NCBI GenBank assembly: GCA_012515235.1
Contig: JAAYYU010000322.1
Span: 1 to 33,805, forward strand
From: Candidatus Anammoximicrobium sp.
Lineage (GTDB): Bacteria; Planctomycetota; Planctomycetia; Pirellulales; Pirellulaceae
DNA: 33,805 nucleotides
Direction: 5' to 3'
Of the stretch, positions 1 to 8,083 are shown piece after piece. Position numbers and translations under genes: made by a program. Below the pieces are notes generated by a model. The model worked only from the letters and a program-made list of their open reading frames with translations. It did not search any database and had not been told where the DNA came from. Numbering within the stretch: position 1 is the first letter of the stretch; each line of letters begins with the position of its first letter.

Positions 1-1
1 C

Positions 2-157
2 GCCGGCCCCATCCTCGAGATCTCCACGGACTACTTCTACTTGGAAGAAGGAACCCCTTTCTTCTTTCCAAGTAGTGACGCACTTTTGCTGAGCAAAGCC
101 GGGGCAATTCAGCTGAGCGACAAAGCAGTGGGCGATGAACTACGTTTGACGCCATAG
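2..157 (+). CDS. C-terminal end of an unidentified protein (cut by window edge)
   Basis: An open frame enters from the left edge and stops at TAG 155-157, giving 51 residues that end DKAVGDELRLTP. It contains an aromatic stretch (STDYFYLEEGTPFFF) but no motif I recognise. Codon use looks coding. The family cannot be named without the upstream part. Position and direction put it upstream of the DUF5681-like gene, so it may belong to the same integrated element. It could also be a non-coding open frame. Confidence 0.4.
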   Translation, partial: AGPILEISTDYFYLEEGTPFFFPSSDALLLSKAGAIQLSDKAVGDELRLTP

Positions 158-240
158 AACACGGCATTTCACCCGGTTTCTAGGATCGGCCGGACGGGCA
201 AAAACCATTAGTATACCTCTCCCTGTAGCTGACTATAGGG

Positions 241-263
241 TATAGCCGTTACGGCTGTATAAT
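241..263 (+). promoter_or_regulatory. Putative -10 box within an imperfect palindrome
   Basis: A perfect TATAAT lies at 258-263, about 48 bases before the ATG at 311. It overlaps an imperfect palindrome (TATAGCCGT at 241-249 against ACGGCTGTATA at 251-261, one bulged base), which could be an operator. No good -35 box is seen at 16-18 bases upstream, so promoter activity is only inferred. Confidence 0.3.
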
Positions 264-310
264 GGTCCCATCCCACACCCGTTTAGTCGGTAGAAAATCG
301 GTGGAGCAGC

Positions 311-694
311 ATGATCGCAAATGCCAACGGACGAAAACTGAACGGCCGCTTTGCACTGGGCAATCCCGGCGGACCAGGCCGGCCGCCCATCGCACGAGAA
401 CGCCGGTACGCGGAAACGCTGGCGACCGTCTGCACTGTGGACGATTGGAGGGAGATCTGCGAACGGGCCGTAAAGGATGCCAAGGCCGGGAACCGGCACG
501 CCAGGGAATGGTTGTCGAAGTATCTGCTTGGCGAGCCCGAAGCCGTCGCGAAGGTCCTGCACGCACACTTCGCCGTCGGTGCGTCGGGAGGCATCTACGC
601 GAACGCCGACCCGGAGTTGATACTGCAGGCCAAGGCCGCCTTGGCGAGGTTGGAGGAATCGAGCAAAGGGTCTTATGTCGCCGGCTGGGAGTAG
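311..694 (+). CDS. DUF5681-like mobile-element protein
   Basis: The 127-residue product begins MIANANGRKLNGRF and continues with ALGNPGGPGRPP. The 'NGRF..GNPGGPGRPP' basic, glycine-proline-rich N-terminus followed by a helical 'DWREI.ERAVKDAKAGN..AREWLSKYLLGEPE' segment is the pattern I associate with DUF5681-type proteins. These are common in planctomycete phage or plasmid-like regions and resemble small DNA-binding subunits. The ATG is preceded by GGAG at 303-306, about 4 bases away. DNA binding is an inference from the basic N-terminus. It sits alone on the plus strand, opposite in direction to the next three genes, and fits cargo of the integrated element. Confidence 0.65.
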   Translation: MIANANGRKLNGRFALGNPGGPGRPPIARERRYAETLATVCTVDDWREICERAVKDAKAGNRHAREWLSKYLLGEPEAVAKVLHAHFAVGASGGIYANADPELILQAKAALARLEESSKGSYVAGWE

Positions 695-755
695 ACTACC
701 CGCATCCAGGCGATGGGAGACGCGGACAAGGGTGTGGCAGACGACGGTTGCGGGT

Positions 756-2096
756 CTACAGGTCATCAGTACGCGGCTTTATCTTGGATTTGATCTTGTC
801 ATTGGCAGTCTTCTCCAGTTCCTTGTGAGTCAGAATCAAGAGGGAACGATCTTTGTTGCCTGCCAGTTCGGACAGTATCAACTCGGAGACTAGGTTGCTC
901 CACAAAAGCACTTCGCCCGTGAACGTGGCTCCAAAGGAGTTCTGGTATGTCCGAGTGTCTTTCCCCTTCGTCTCCCCAAACTTGGCCGTCACAGCAGCAA
1001 CAACCGTGTCAAAATCGTTTCGAGAAAAAAAGATTGTTATTTTGTACAGGTTGCCATCCACGAAGTGATATACATACAAATCTGTTGGGGCGCCCGCAAT
1101 GGATGGGACATTCGGTTTTGTCGCATATGCCTCATAGGGAAATGTTGTTCGAGCGTGGACTATCCCTGCTTGACCTAACTCGGCACGATACAGCAGTAAT
1201 GGGTTTGTGAAATCAGGATTGGCGTCCGAACACATGGGGGCGGGGCTATCGACATGCTCTGCACGATAATACTTGCTCTTGAACATATCCAACGTCATGC
1301 CGAGTCGGTCAGTTTTCAATTCAAAGGGCCGCCGTTCTGGGTCTATCTTCGATTGCTCTTCTTCCCACTCTTTCCACTGAGCCAGGGACGCGGCTCTGCT
1401 TTCGACTGGGACGTGCCCTAACGGGGCCGCCCCCACCACCGGCCGTGCGAGTTCTTGCGGCCCCTGTAAAGGCCGAGCCGCCTTCTTCTCTGTTTGGGTT
1501 GCTTGGATTTCTTTCAGTTTGCTCATGGGCAACACCCTGACGGAGAAGGTTAGTTTTCTCCAGTTCGTCTTCATCGGCGTCTTACTAGGCTTGGCGGGTG
1601 CTGCTGCCTTTCTTTCAATCGGGCGATAGGCCACGATCTTGTAGTCTTTAGCAGGGTCAAGGTAGTGGAAGGTGCCAAACCTGACGGGCTTGTCTTCAAC
1701 CGTTGCGATAATGTCACCCGGCTGTAAGCCTGATGTACTTGCGGGAGTGTTGGGTAGGACCTCCAACACGAATATGCCCTCTTGGACGGGCGGGACGGCA
1801 TTGTGTCCCTTCAAGACGTTCATGGTTTCCCCCGATAGCGGGACGCCGTTGACGCCGAGGCCCGTCTCTGCATTTTTCAAAATGAAGTCTCGGTCCTGCT
1901 CGCTTAGTCGCTCAAGATTGATGTCAAACGTTTTCCCATCGGTCCTTCGTAGGGTGACCGTCTCCCCATCGAAGCCAAGAAATTCTGCTTCAAGGGTGCG
2001 GTCGCTTGTGGCATCTTTCCAGGTTCGCACTTCAGCTTGACAGATGCCCGCAGTGGCGAGGACGGAGAAGAAAAAGGGAAGCACCTTCGTTTTCAT
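756..2096 (-). CDS. Secreted SHD1-PDZ domain protein
   Basis: The 446-residue product has a hydrophobic signal peptide (about residues 1-21, VLPFFFSVLATAGICQAEVR). An SHD1 (SLA1 homology 1-like) domain follows at about 22-75, with RTWKDATSDRTLEAEFLGF and a 'KTFDINLERLSEQDRDFI' ending, the usual planctomycete form. A PDZ-like domain lies at about 100-160 (PNTPASTSGLQPGDII). The rest has no recognised domain. SHD1 proteins are abundant in Planctomycetes, probably exported, and their biochemical role is not established. GC content is visibly lower here and in the next two genes than in the rest of the window, suggesting cargo of different origin. Confidence 0.75.
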   Translation of the reverse strand: MKTKVLPFFFSVLATAGICQAEVRTWKDATSDRTLEAEFLGFDGETVTLRRTDGKTFDINLERLSEQDRDFILKNAETGLGVNGVPLSGETMNVLKGHNAVPPVQEGIFVLEVLPNTPASTSGLQPGDIIATVEDKPVRFGTFHYLDPAKDYKIVAYRPIERKAAAPAKPSKTPMKTNWRKLTFSVRVLPMSKLKEIQATQTEKKAARPLQGPQELARPVVGAAPLGHVPVESRAASLAQWKEWEEEQSKIDPERRPFELKTDRLGMTLDMFKSKYYRAEHVDSPAPMCSDANPDFTNPLLLYRAELGQAGIVHARTTFPYEAYATKPNVPSIAGAPTDLYVYHFVDGNLYKITIFFSRNDFDTVVAAVTAKFGETKGKDTRTYQNSFGATFTGEVLLWSNLVSELILSELAGNKDRSLLILTHKELEKTANDKIKSKIKPRTDDL

Positions 2097-2151
2097 TTGT
2101 CACCCCCCACATCTCCAAAGAGGCACCTTTCTTAGGCTAACATGATTCCCA

Positions 2152-2379
2152 TTACCGAAAGACAGAAGCGGCCAAGGCAATGCCAGAGCAGCCGAGAGCA
2201 CACACAACCAGCAAGACGAAGCAACCGCAACCGGGGTTCTGTTGTCTTCGGCCCCGGCCAAGCGTAGACTTGAAGACCTTCGGGACCCTAGGCCCCCTCG
2301 ATGACTTCTTCAACAGGCCAAAAGACTTGGCCGCCTTGGTGTACTTCTTTGGCATCCCGTACCGATCGAAGCTGCCCAT
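2152..2379 (-). CDS. Small basic protein with one C-terminal membrane segment
   Basis: The 75-residue product has a strongly basic N-terminal half (KKYTKAAKSFGLLKKSSR) and one hydrophobic segment at about residues 50-73 with several cysteines (GCGCFVLLVVCALGCSGIAL). A strong GGAGGTC Shine-Dalgarno just upstream of ATG 2379 fixes the start. No family is recognised. It lies 55 bases upstream of the SHD1-PDZ gene on the same strand and may be cotranscribed. A single-pass membrane location with the basic part in the cytoplasm is inferred from charge distribution. Confidence 0.5.
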   Translation of the reverse strand: MGSFDRYGMPKKYTKAAKSFGLLKKSSRGPRVPKVFKSTLGRGRRQQNPGCGCFVLLVVCALGCSGIALAASVFR

Positions 2380-2472
2380 TGAAGACCTCCATCCAAGAAA
2401 ACGTCATGAAAGGAATCTCCGTGTGCCGATCAGTTGGCCCGAACGCACGCCGCAAAGTGTGACGTTTCGATG

Positions 2473-3441
2473 TTAGTTCACTCGCTCAAAGGCTGCCCGG
2501 TACTCATCTTGGCGATGGAGCTTTTGCTTGTTCTGTGCCAACTTAATGATGTCGATGGGGTCCTGATGCTCCGTGTCCGCTTCTGCCCACTTCTCCATGA
2601 CCAGCGGGATCATCGGCCCCCAGCCGGCATGTTTTGCCGCTACCACATCAAGCACATTGGCTTTACCCTTTCGTAGGATTACGGTCCCGGTCTTCGTCAG
2701 TTCAACCGTGATTTCTACGCAGTCGCTCTTGTATCGCAGATTGTCGCCCGCACTCAATCGCCCTGCCACGACATCATCGTAGTAGTACCCCTTCTTGACA
2801 CAGACCGCATCCTTGATGCGGGCCGTGAGAACCTCGTTCGTGTCCTTGTCCTGGTGTAGTACGTGCGGCCTCCCCCTCCCGCCCGCTCCGTAGAATGCGG
2901 CGACTCCCGCGATCCGCTTGAACGAATCGATGTACCTTTCCTTCCGGAAGATCTGCAGGGCGTTCAGCACGAACTCCGTCGAATCGTCTCGGAGGCTCAG
3001 TTCCAGCACCTTGACCACGGGGCCAAGGTGCTGCAGCGTCCCCTTGGTGCTTTCGATGAACGTCTTCTTGACCCAGACCTGGAAGTCAACGCCGTTCGTC
3101 AAGAGACCATAGTTGACAGCGGGATTGTCTCGGATGTAGTCGATAATCTGCTTGTGGTGGTCGTCCAGCAAAGCCCCCAGTGGCTTGGCCTCCACGAGGA
3201 AGCAACCGTCAAGCAGAAAATCAAAACGCTGGCCAAACTTGACATCCGAGGATTGCTCATACGCAATGTCTCGGAGTGTGTTGAAATCCAGAACCACTTC
3301 CAACATCGGCACCACGATGACGCACTCGACTCCCTTCTCGCGGAGTCTAGCACCTAGCTGATCGAACTCATCGGGTCTGTTTACGAGAAGTTCGCGGATT
3401 TCGCCAAGCCGTTCAGCAAACGTCTTTTGCGTCAGTTCCAT
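2473..3441 (-). CDS. Solitary HsdR-N-like (PD-(D/E)XK) nuclease-domain protein
   Basis: The 322-residue product carries a PD-(D/E)XK-type core: D74 in 'RFDFLLDG', then E84 and K86 in 'FLVEAKPLG', followed by 'IIDYIRDN...YGLLTNGVDFQVW'. This matches the N-terminal nuclease domain of type I restriction HsdR subunits and the related HSDR_N family. No helicase/translocase part is present, and no HsdM or HsdS gene is nearby, so it is not a complete restriction system. The C-terminal half is not recognised. It could be a stand-alone defence nuclease or a regulator of the element. The fold call is fairly firm; the role is inferred. Confidence 0.7.
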   Translation of the reverse strand: MELTQKTFAERLGEIRELLVNRPDEFDQLGARLREKGVECVIVVPMLEVVLDFNTLRDIAYEQSSDVKFGQRFDFLLDGCFLVEAKPLGALLDDHHKQIIDYIRDNPAVNYGLLTNGVDFQVWVKKTFIESTKGTLQHLGPVVKVLELSLRDDSTEFVLNALQIFRKERYIDSFKRIAGVAAFYGAGGRGRPHVLHQDKDTNEVLTARIKDAVCVKKGYYYDDVVAGRLSAGDNLRYKSDCVEITVELTKTGTVILRKGKANVLDVVAAKHAGWGPMIPLVMEKWAEADTEHQDPIDIIKLAQNKQKLHRQDEYRAAFERVN

Positions 3442-4119
3442 TGATAGACCCTCCCAAAAACGGTTCTGCTCTGACTCCTAAACTGATACAAGCGAAGGTA
3501 GAGTTCAGGCCGCGTGCTTGTTGGCGAGACGTTATTGTGCCAATAAAAAAGGAGCGTCACAACCAAGGCCGCTCCAGACGCCCTCGCCAAAGGGCACTAC
3601 TGAACAGCACAAGGCGGACGCTCCCTTGCGGGAGCGTTGCCAAGTGGCTGCTTCAGTAGTTCAAGAGTCCGTAGACTCAGGTTGGCGATTTGTCTGGAAG
3701 CAGTAACCTGACCACGCGGGTCAATCTAGTTGTCGATTCACTCTGGTTCGTTCAATTCTCTTCTCCGAGGTTGTCGTGGCTGGCAAGCCCCACGCGGCCT
3801 GTCTGGCGTTGTCGGGTGAAACCAGCACGGTACAGGCTACCACGCCGGCCGCTGTGAGCCAACCAGACGCCGGCGATTGTCGCCCCGCAACTGGTGAAAA
3901 GCAACAATCCGGAGGGACTTCCGGCTAAAATAACGCCTTGAAACCTAGCCCCGGCATGACGGAGCAGACGTGACCCGCCAAAGCCCCGCCACACGCCCGA
4001 GGACGGGCCTAGGACGGGGCCGAGCGGAGCCACGGGGTTCTTTCCCCATCGTCCGCAGACGGCCGGCAGGAGCGATCCTAGCGGCATTTACCGGGGACTC
4101 CAAAAATGAAAGGTGAACA
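3442..4119. other. Non-coding, hairpin-rich stretch of about 680 bases
   Basis: No convincing gene is seen. There are three short perfect hairpins: ACGCTCCC-TTGC-GGGAGCGT at 3618-3637, GAGTC-CGTA-GACTC at 3666-3679, and TGACC-ACGCG-GGTCA at 3709-3723. The first two have 4-base loops. They resemble structured RNA or single-strand DNA folds more than terminators, because none is followed by a T run on the plus strand. The 3750-4110 part is GC-rich and has open frames on both strands without recognisable protein content. It may contain a structured RNA or element control sequences. Confidence 0.4.
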
Positions 4120-4332
4120 ATGAAACGGAAACGACGGACACCGGAAACCGAATTCCCGGACAGCCCCGAATATGTTGACAAGTGGGCGAGGGAACTGGTC
4201 AAGACGGCCGGCAAGGCAGAAGCCCGGCAGGCTCTGGCGGAATACCGGCGACTGGCGGCGGATAAAAAGGTCCCTAAGTTAGAGCGGAAGGCGGCGGCGG
4301 CACGGGCCGAAGCAATCGAGAAAAAACTTTGA
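4120..4332 (+). CDS. Small, highly charged helical protein before the recombinases
   Basis: The 70-residue product begins with a very basic stretch (MKRKRRTPETEF) and continues as an alanine/lysine/glutamate-rich helix (KAEARQALAEYRRLAADKK) likely to form a coiled coil. AAGGTG lies about 7 bases before the ATG and fixes the start. No family is recognised. It lies 81 bases upstream of the first serine recombinase on the same strand, so an accessory role in recombination or its control is possible but not shown. Confidence 0.5.
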   Translation: MKRKRRTPETEFPDSPEYVDKWARELVKTAGKAEARQALAEYRRLAADKKVPKLERKAAAARAEAIEKKL

Positions 4333-4413
4333 CGAATCTATCGACGAACCCCTACTGATTTGTAAATATCGCCCCCGGAGGAACGAATACTCAGATAGGG
4401 AGGTCAAAAAGCC

Positions 4414-5118
4414 ATGTCCGAAGCAACGAATCAAATCATCGCGTACTACCGGGTATCGACCAAGAAGCAGGGGGCTTCAGGTCTGGGACTGGAAGGGCAG
4501 AAAGCGACCGTCAGCGATTTTGCGAATCGAAACGGGGCGATGGTGGTCTACGGTTACACGGAAGTCGAGAGCGGCAAGCGGAAAGACCGGCCGGAACTGG
4601 CCAAGGCCATCGCCCACGCCCGACGCAACAAGGCGACGCTGGTTGTCGCCAAGCTCGACCGCTTGGCCCGCAACGTGGCGTTCTTGTCAGCCCTGATGGA
4701 AAGCGGGGCGGACTTCGTTTGTTGCGATAATCCCCACGCCAATCGGCTGACCATCCACATCCTGGCAGCGGTGGCCGAAGATGAAGCCAAGCGGATCAGC
4801 GACCGAACGAAGGCGGCCCTGGCTGCGGCCAAGGCTCGCGGGACGTTGCTAGGCTCTGCCCGGCCCGGACACTGGGAAGGGCGAGAGGATCGGCGACTGG
4901 CCGGCCTGCAGCGGGCACGCAAGGTCGCGGTCGAGACAATCAAGGAAAACGCCCAACAGGCTTACGCCGATCTGTTCGGGGTGGTGAAGTCGAAGCACGC
5001 GGAAGGGCAGACGCTGCAGGCCATCGCGGACGAGTTGAACGAACAAGGGCATCGGACCCGACGCGGTCGGTCTTGGACGCCGGTTCAAGTCATGCGGGTG
5101 TTGCGGCGGGCGGGGTGA
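4414..5118 (+). CDS. Serine recombinase of the resolvase/invertase family
   Basis: The 234-residue product has a resolvase catalytic domain at about residues 7-150. Ser15 in 'AYYRVSTKKQG' is the expected nucleophile, and the arginine-containing 'VAKLDRLARN' motif is intact. A helical linker is followed by a C-terminal helix-turn-helix at about 195-232 (EGQTLQAIADELNEQGHRTRRG). Length and order fit small resolvase/invertase-like enzymes. A GGGAGGTC Shine-Dalgarno precedes ATG 4414. It is 31 bases upstream of the large serine recombinase and probably cotranscribed. The pair suggests a division of labour (resolution or inversion against integration), which is inference. Confidence 0.88.
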   Translation: MSEATNQIIAYYRVSTKKQGASGLGLEGQKATVSDFANRNGAMVVYGYTEVESGKRKDRPELAKAIAHARRNKATLVVAKLDRLARNVAFLSALMESGADFVCCDNPHANRLTIHILAAVAEDEAKRISDRTKAALAAAKARGTLLGSARPGHWEGREDRRLAGLQRARKVAVETIKENAQQAYADLFGVVKSKHAEGQTLQAIADELNEQGHRTRRGRSWTPVQVMRVLRRAG

Positions 5119-5149
5119 TAGGGCAGATCAGGGGAAAGGGCAAGGAATC

Positions 5150-6721
5150 ATGTCTAAGCCGAAACCACTCAGATTTGGCGCACTGATCCGGGTGTCGACC
5201 GAGAAGCAGGCCGACAGGGGCGAATCGCTACGGACGCAAACGAAGCAGATCGACGAAGCCGTCGAGCGGTGGGGTGGCACCATCAAGCGGACGTACAGCG
5301 GGCAAGAGCACGCGACGCCGGATTATGAACGCCGATTATTGGACCAGTTACTTGCGGATGCAGAGACGCACCCCAGACCCTTTGACGCAATCATCGTTGC
5401 TGATGAAAGCAGGTGGAGCCGGGACAACGAACGGAGCAAAGCCGGTCTGAGAACCCTGCGGGAAAACGGTATCCGGTTTTTCACCAGCACGATGGAACAT
5501 GACCTACACAACCCGGCCGTGCGGTTGTGGCTGGGAATGTCGGCAGAGATCGGGGAGTATCAGGCGAGCGTGCAGAAGGAGAAATCTGCCATCAACCGAA
5601 TCAACCGGGCCAAACGCGGGTTGCCCACTTGCGGCAAACTCCCTTTTGGCAGGACCTATGATCGGGAAACCGGAAAATGGGCCGTCGATGAAGAAAAGCA
5701 GGCGATGATCGACGACGTTGCGAGACGCTACCTTGCCGGCGAACCCCTGCCCCGGCTTGCCGAGGAGTACGGCGTAAACCACAGCAACCTCCACAAGGTC
5801 CTCACCAGCCGTTGCGGCGCGGTCTGGACGCAGACGTTCTGCATCGAGGGCTTGAAGATCAACGAAACCATCGACGTTCCCGTTCCCAGGCTCTTGCCGG
5901 ATGAAACAATCGCGGCGATCAGGCGGAAGGCGGAAGCAAATCGAACGTACCAGCATGGCAGGCCGAAATACCCGTACCTGTTGGCGGGCTACGTCTTCTG
6001 TAGCCATTGTCGCTACTCAATGTTCGGACAGACAAACCACCACCGGCTTCAGTACTACCGGCATGCGCACACGTCGCGGGCGAGAACGTGCGGGTTACAT
6101 CCTCGGCCGTGGGTGCGATGCGATGAACTGGATGACGCCGTCATCCGACACCTGTTTGAGCTGTTTGGCAACCCACGGGCCATGCAACGGGCAATCGAGA
6201 ACGCAACGCCAAACCTCCACAAGCTGAACGAACTTCGTCGCCGGTCCGACCGTCTGTTGGAGCAAATCGAGAAGATCAACCGGGGCCGTGATCGCATCCT
6301 GAAGCTGATCTCGAACGAGCTAGTGACCGAGGAGCAGGCCCAAAGCCAGTTGCAGGAGATGAATCTGCGGGAGGCGACCTTGCGTGACGAGGCGCAGCAA
6401 ATCAATGCACAACTGGGACGCCAGCCGACGCCCGACGCCATCAAGGACCTTGCGGAAAATGCAACCGAGATCTTCCGTAAGCGAGTAGACGCGAGACCGT
6501 GGGCGGCGTCCCGAGATTGGGACGGGATGACGTGGGACGACAAGCGGGCTTTGATTCAGACGGTCTTTGACGGCACGACGCCAGACGGCCGCCCTTGTGG
6601 GGTTTACATCGACCCGATCAATGGGCAGGTGGACCACCGGCGCAAACGCTGGGCATTTGAACTCATCGGCCACCCGATGGTCGATGGGGAGTGGTGTGTA
6701 ACGCAATATACGTGCCATTAA
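5150..6721 (+). CDS. Large serine recombinase (site-specific integrase)
   Basis: The 523-residue product has the large-serine-integrase layout. An N-terminal resolvase domain carries Ser16 in 'ALIRVSTEKQ' and the arginine-bearing 'ADESRWSRD'. A recombinase domain follows at about 155-270. A zinc ribbon has cysteines at about 284, 287, 314 and 324. A coiled coil lies at about 355-420. These enzymes integrate and excise elements between attP and attB without a need for long homology. The stop codon (6719-6721) lies at the junction with a truncated yjbQ gene, as expected for an integrase encoded next to its attachment site. All visible catalytic motifs are intact, so it may be active. Confidence 0.92.
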   Translation: MSKPKPLRFGALIRVSTEKQADRGESLRTQTKQIDEAVERWGGTIKRTYSGQEHATPDYERRLLDQLLADAETHPRPFDAIIVADESRWSRDNERSKAGLRTLRENGIRFFTSTMEHDLHNPAVRLWLGMSAEIGEYQASVQKEKSAINRINRAKRGLPTCGKLPFGRTYDRETGKWAVDEEKQAMIDDVARRYLAGEPLPRLAEEYGVNHSNLHKVLTSRCGAVWTQTFCIEGLKINETIDVPVPRLLPDETIAAIRRKAEANRTYQHGRPKYPYLLAGYVFCSHCRYSMFGQTNHHRLQYYRHAHTSRARTCGLHPRPWVRCDELDDAVIRHLFELFGNPRAMQRAIENATPNLHKLNELRRRSDRLLEQIEKINRGRDRILKLISNELVTEEQAQSQLQEMNLREATLRDEAQQINAQLGRQPTPDAIKDLAENATEIFRKRVDARPWAASRDWDGMTWDDKRALIQTVFDGTTPDGRPCGVYIDPINGQVDHRRKRWAFELIGHPMVDGEWCVTQYTCH

Positions 6722-6730
6722 TCAGTGCCA
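6705..6730. other. Probable attachment-site junction of the integrated element
   Basis: Homology to yjbQ, read on the minus strand, ends around 6717 (after residues EGLALIN), and the integrase reading frame ends at 6721 on the plus strand. The switch from chromosomal gene to element therefore falls within about 6705-6730. The exact crossover cannot be read because the other junction is outside the window. Confidence 0.6.
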
Positions 6731-6842
6731 GTCCCTCGCGCACGCCGCTTTTGGCAACCGCCGCTTCCACCTGGGGCGTGATGTTGATGAAGGCCATCCG
6801 CTTGGGGACGTTCAGGGTCAGCGTGTCGCGATACGATTTCAT
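6717..6842 (-). pseudogene. yjbQ: 5' fragment of yjbQ (UPF0047), interrupted by the element
   Basis: From ATG 6842 the minus strand encodes MKSYRDTLTLNVPKRMAF, then INITPQVEAAVAKSGVREG and LALIN. This is the highly conserved start of UPF0047/YjbQ proteins (usual form 'R.AFINITPQVE.A...SGI.EGL..VN'). After residue 42 the match stops and an unrelated tail runs into the integrase coding region, so about two thirds of the normal ~135-residue protein is missing. A GAGGTG Shine-Dalgarno precedes the ATG. Some YjbQ proteins have been linked to thiamine-phosphate-synthase-like activity. The remaining part is expected at the far end of the element, left of this window. Confidence 0.75.
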
Positions 6843-7119
6843 GTCTGCACCTCGTGGGTCAAAACGGGCCTGTAACTTCGACAGCTTACGGAACGGCAGA
6901 ACGACGGGCAAGGCGGGTTCGCGGTCCCACTGGCGGACGCGGCCCCGCAACGCGAGCATCGTTCGGAATCCGGGTGTCTCTCGAACGATGCCAGGATGCC
7001 CGCGGGCCGAGTTGCCGGAGAGCTTGGAAGCGCGAACGCGCCGGATTACATTATTCCGCAACTCTTTCAACCGGCTGTTTAGCCCTGCGGTGGAGAGAAA
7101 CGGAGGACGAGTCTTGAGC

Positions 7120-7854
7120 ATGACGCACAAGGACCGAATGCAGAAGATCGTGGCGAACCTGTTTCCGGAGCCGCCTGCCGTTCTGGCCCGACACGCCACC
7201 GAGACCGGCGAGATTCAACTGCAACATCGCCTGCTGGAAGACGGGGCAGCCGTCTTTGAGATCATCTCGGACGGCGTTTTTCTGATGTCCAGCCAGTTCC
7301 ACTTTGGCGAGCAGGTCCTGGCCCGGCACGCGCTGGTTCACATCGAACAGCATCCGCACGCCGATCGGCGGGTGTTGATCGGCGGTTTAGGGATGGGGTT
7401 CACCCTGCGCGAAACGCTGGACCACGCCGTGACCAAGGTCGACGTCGTCGAAATCAGCGACCACGTCGTCGATTGGAATCGCCGCTTCTTCGGCCCCTTG
7501 AACGGAAACGCCTTGTCCGACCCCCGAACCCGCCTGATTCAGCAAGATCTTCACGCCGCCCTCAACCAGGCGAAGCCCGGCGTCTACGCGGCCATGATCC
7601 TGGACGTCGATAACGGGCCATCGTGGCTGGCGCACGACCAAAATGCGCGCTTGTACACGGACGAAGCCTTGGCCACCTGGTCCAACCTTCTGCTGCCGGA
7701 CGGGGTTCTTGCCGTCTGGTCGGCCCAACGGGAACCGGAGTTCCTGGAGCGGATGAGCGGTCACTTTCGCGACGTGGAGGAAACCGCAATCCCGCTGCCG
7801 GACCCCAAGGGCCGGACTCGAAACGACTACGTGTATCGCGGCATCCGGGGCTGA
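7120..7854 (+). CDS. Spermidine-synthase-like methyltransferase-fold protein
   Basis: The 244-residue product has a class I SAM-binding fold: motif I 'VLIGGLGMGFTLRETL' (about 85-100), an acidic 'VDVVEISDHVVDWN' strand (107-120), 'LDVDNGPSWL' (161-170) and a late 'LLPDGVLAVWSAQREPEF'. This matches spermidine-synthase-like proteins, which may use decarboxylated SAM or act as methyltransferases. The length is near 240 and no partner aminopropyl-pathway gene is adjacent, so the substrate is open. The start is ambiguous: ATG 7120 has GGAGGA 12 bases away, while an in-frame TTG at 7114 has 6-base spacing and may be the true start. The gene runs divergently from the yjbQ fragment and converges on the sialidase-like gene. 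Confidence 0.75.
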   Translation: MTHKDRMQKIVANLFPEPPAVLARHATETGEIQLQHRLLEDGAAVFEIISDGVFLMSSQFHFGEQVLARHALVHIEQHPHADRRVLIGGLGMGFTLRETLDHAVTKVDVVEISDHVVDWNRRFFGPLNGNALSDPRTRLIQQDLHAALNQAKPGVYAAMILDVDNGPSWLAHDQNARLYTDEALATWSNLLLPDGVLAVWSAQREPEFLERMSGHFRDVEETAIPLPDPKGRTRNDYVYRGIRG

Positions 7855-7925
7855 TTCCTCACGGCAATCGCGTCCCAATGCCCAGGCGCCCCCAAGCGTC
7901 CGGCGGCGGATTAGCAACGGGCGCC

Positions 7926-8051
7926 GAAATAACTTGGCGATTTCGTCCACCGTGCGGGGTCAGGCTTACAGATTTCAATTTTCGCGGTCCCAGGACTTCC
8001 CACTTGGAAAGCGACTGCCCCGCGAAAACTGAAATCTGTAAGCCTGACCCC
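7926..8051. repeat. Palindromic repeat copy 1, 126-bp unit (main palindrome 7956-8051)
   Basis: Arms of 32 bases begin GGGGTCAGGCTTACAG and end CTGTAAGCCTGACCCC, with a single mismatch (A against C) in the arms and about 32 bases between. A small hairpin, GAAAT-9 bases-ATTTC (7926-7944), precedes it as in copy 5. It lies between two convergent genes. Confidence 0.85.
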
Positions 8052-8083
8052 AGACGCCTGCCCAAGCCATGCCCGACAAAACG

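Noticed and set aside
233..828. Alternative long frames on both strands over the DUF5681-like gene
   Set aside because: Only the 311-694 frame has a ribosome-binding site and recognisable family motifs.
3752..4087. Minus-strand open frame of 111 codons in the non-coding stretch
   Set aside because: No ribosome-binding site, no recognisable motif, and it lies in GC-rich sequence open on both strands.
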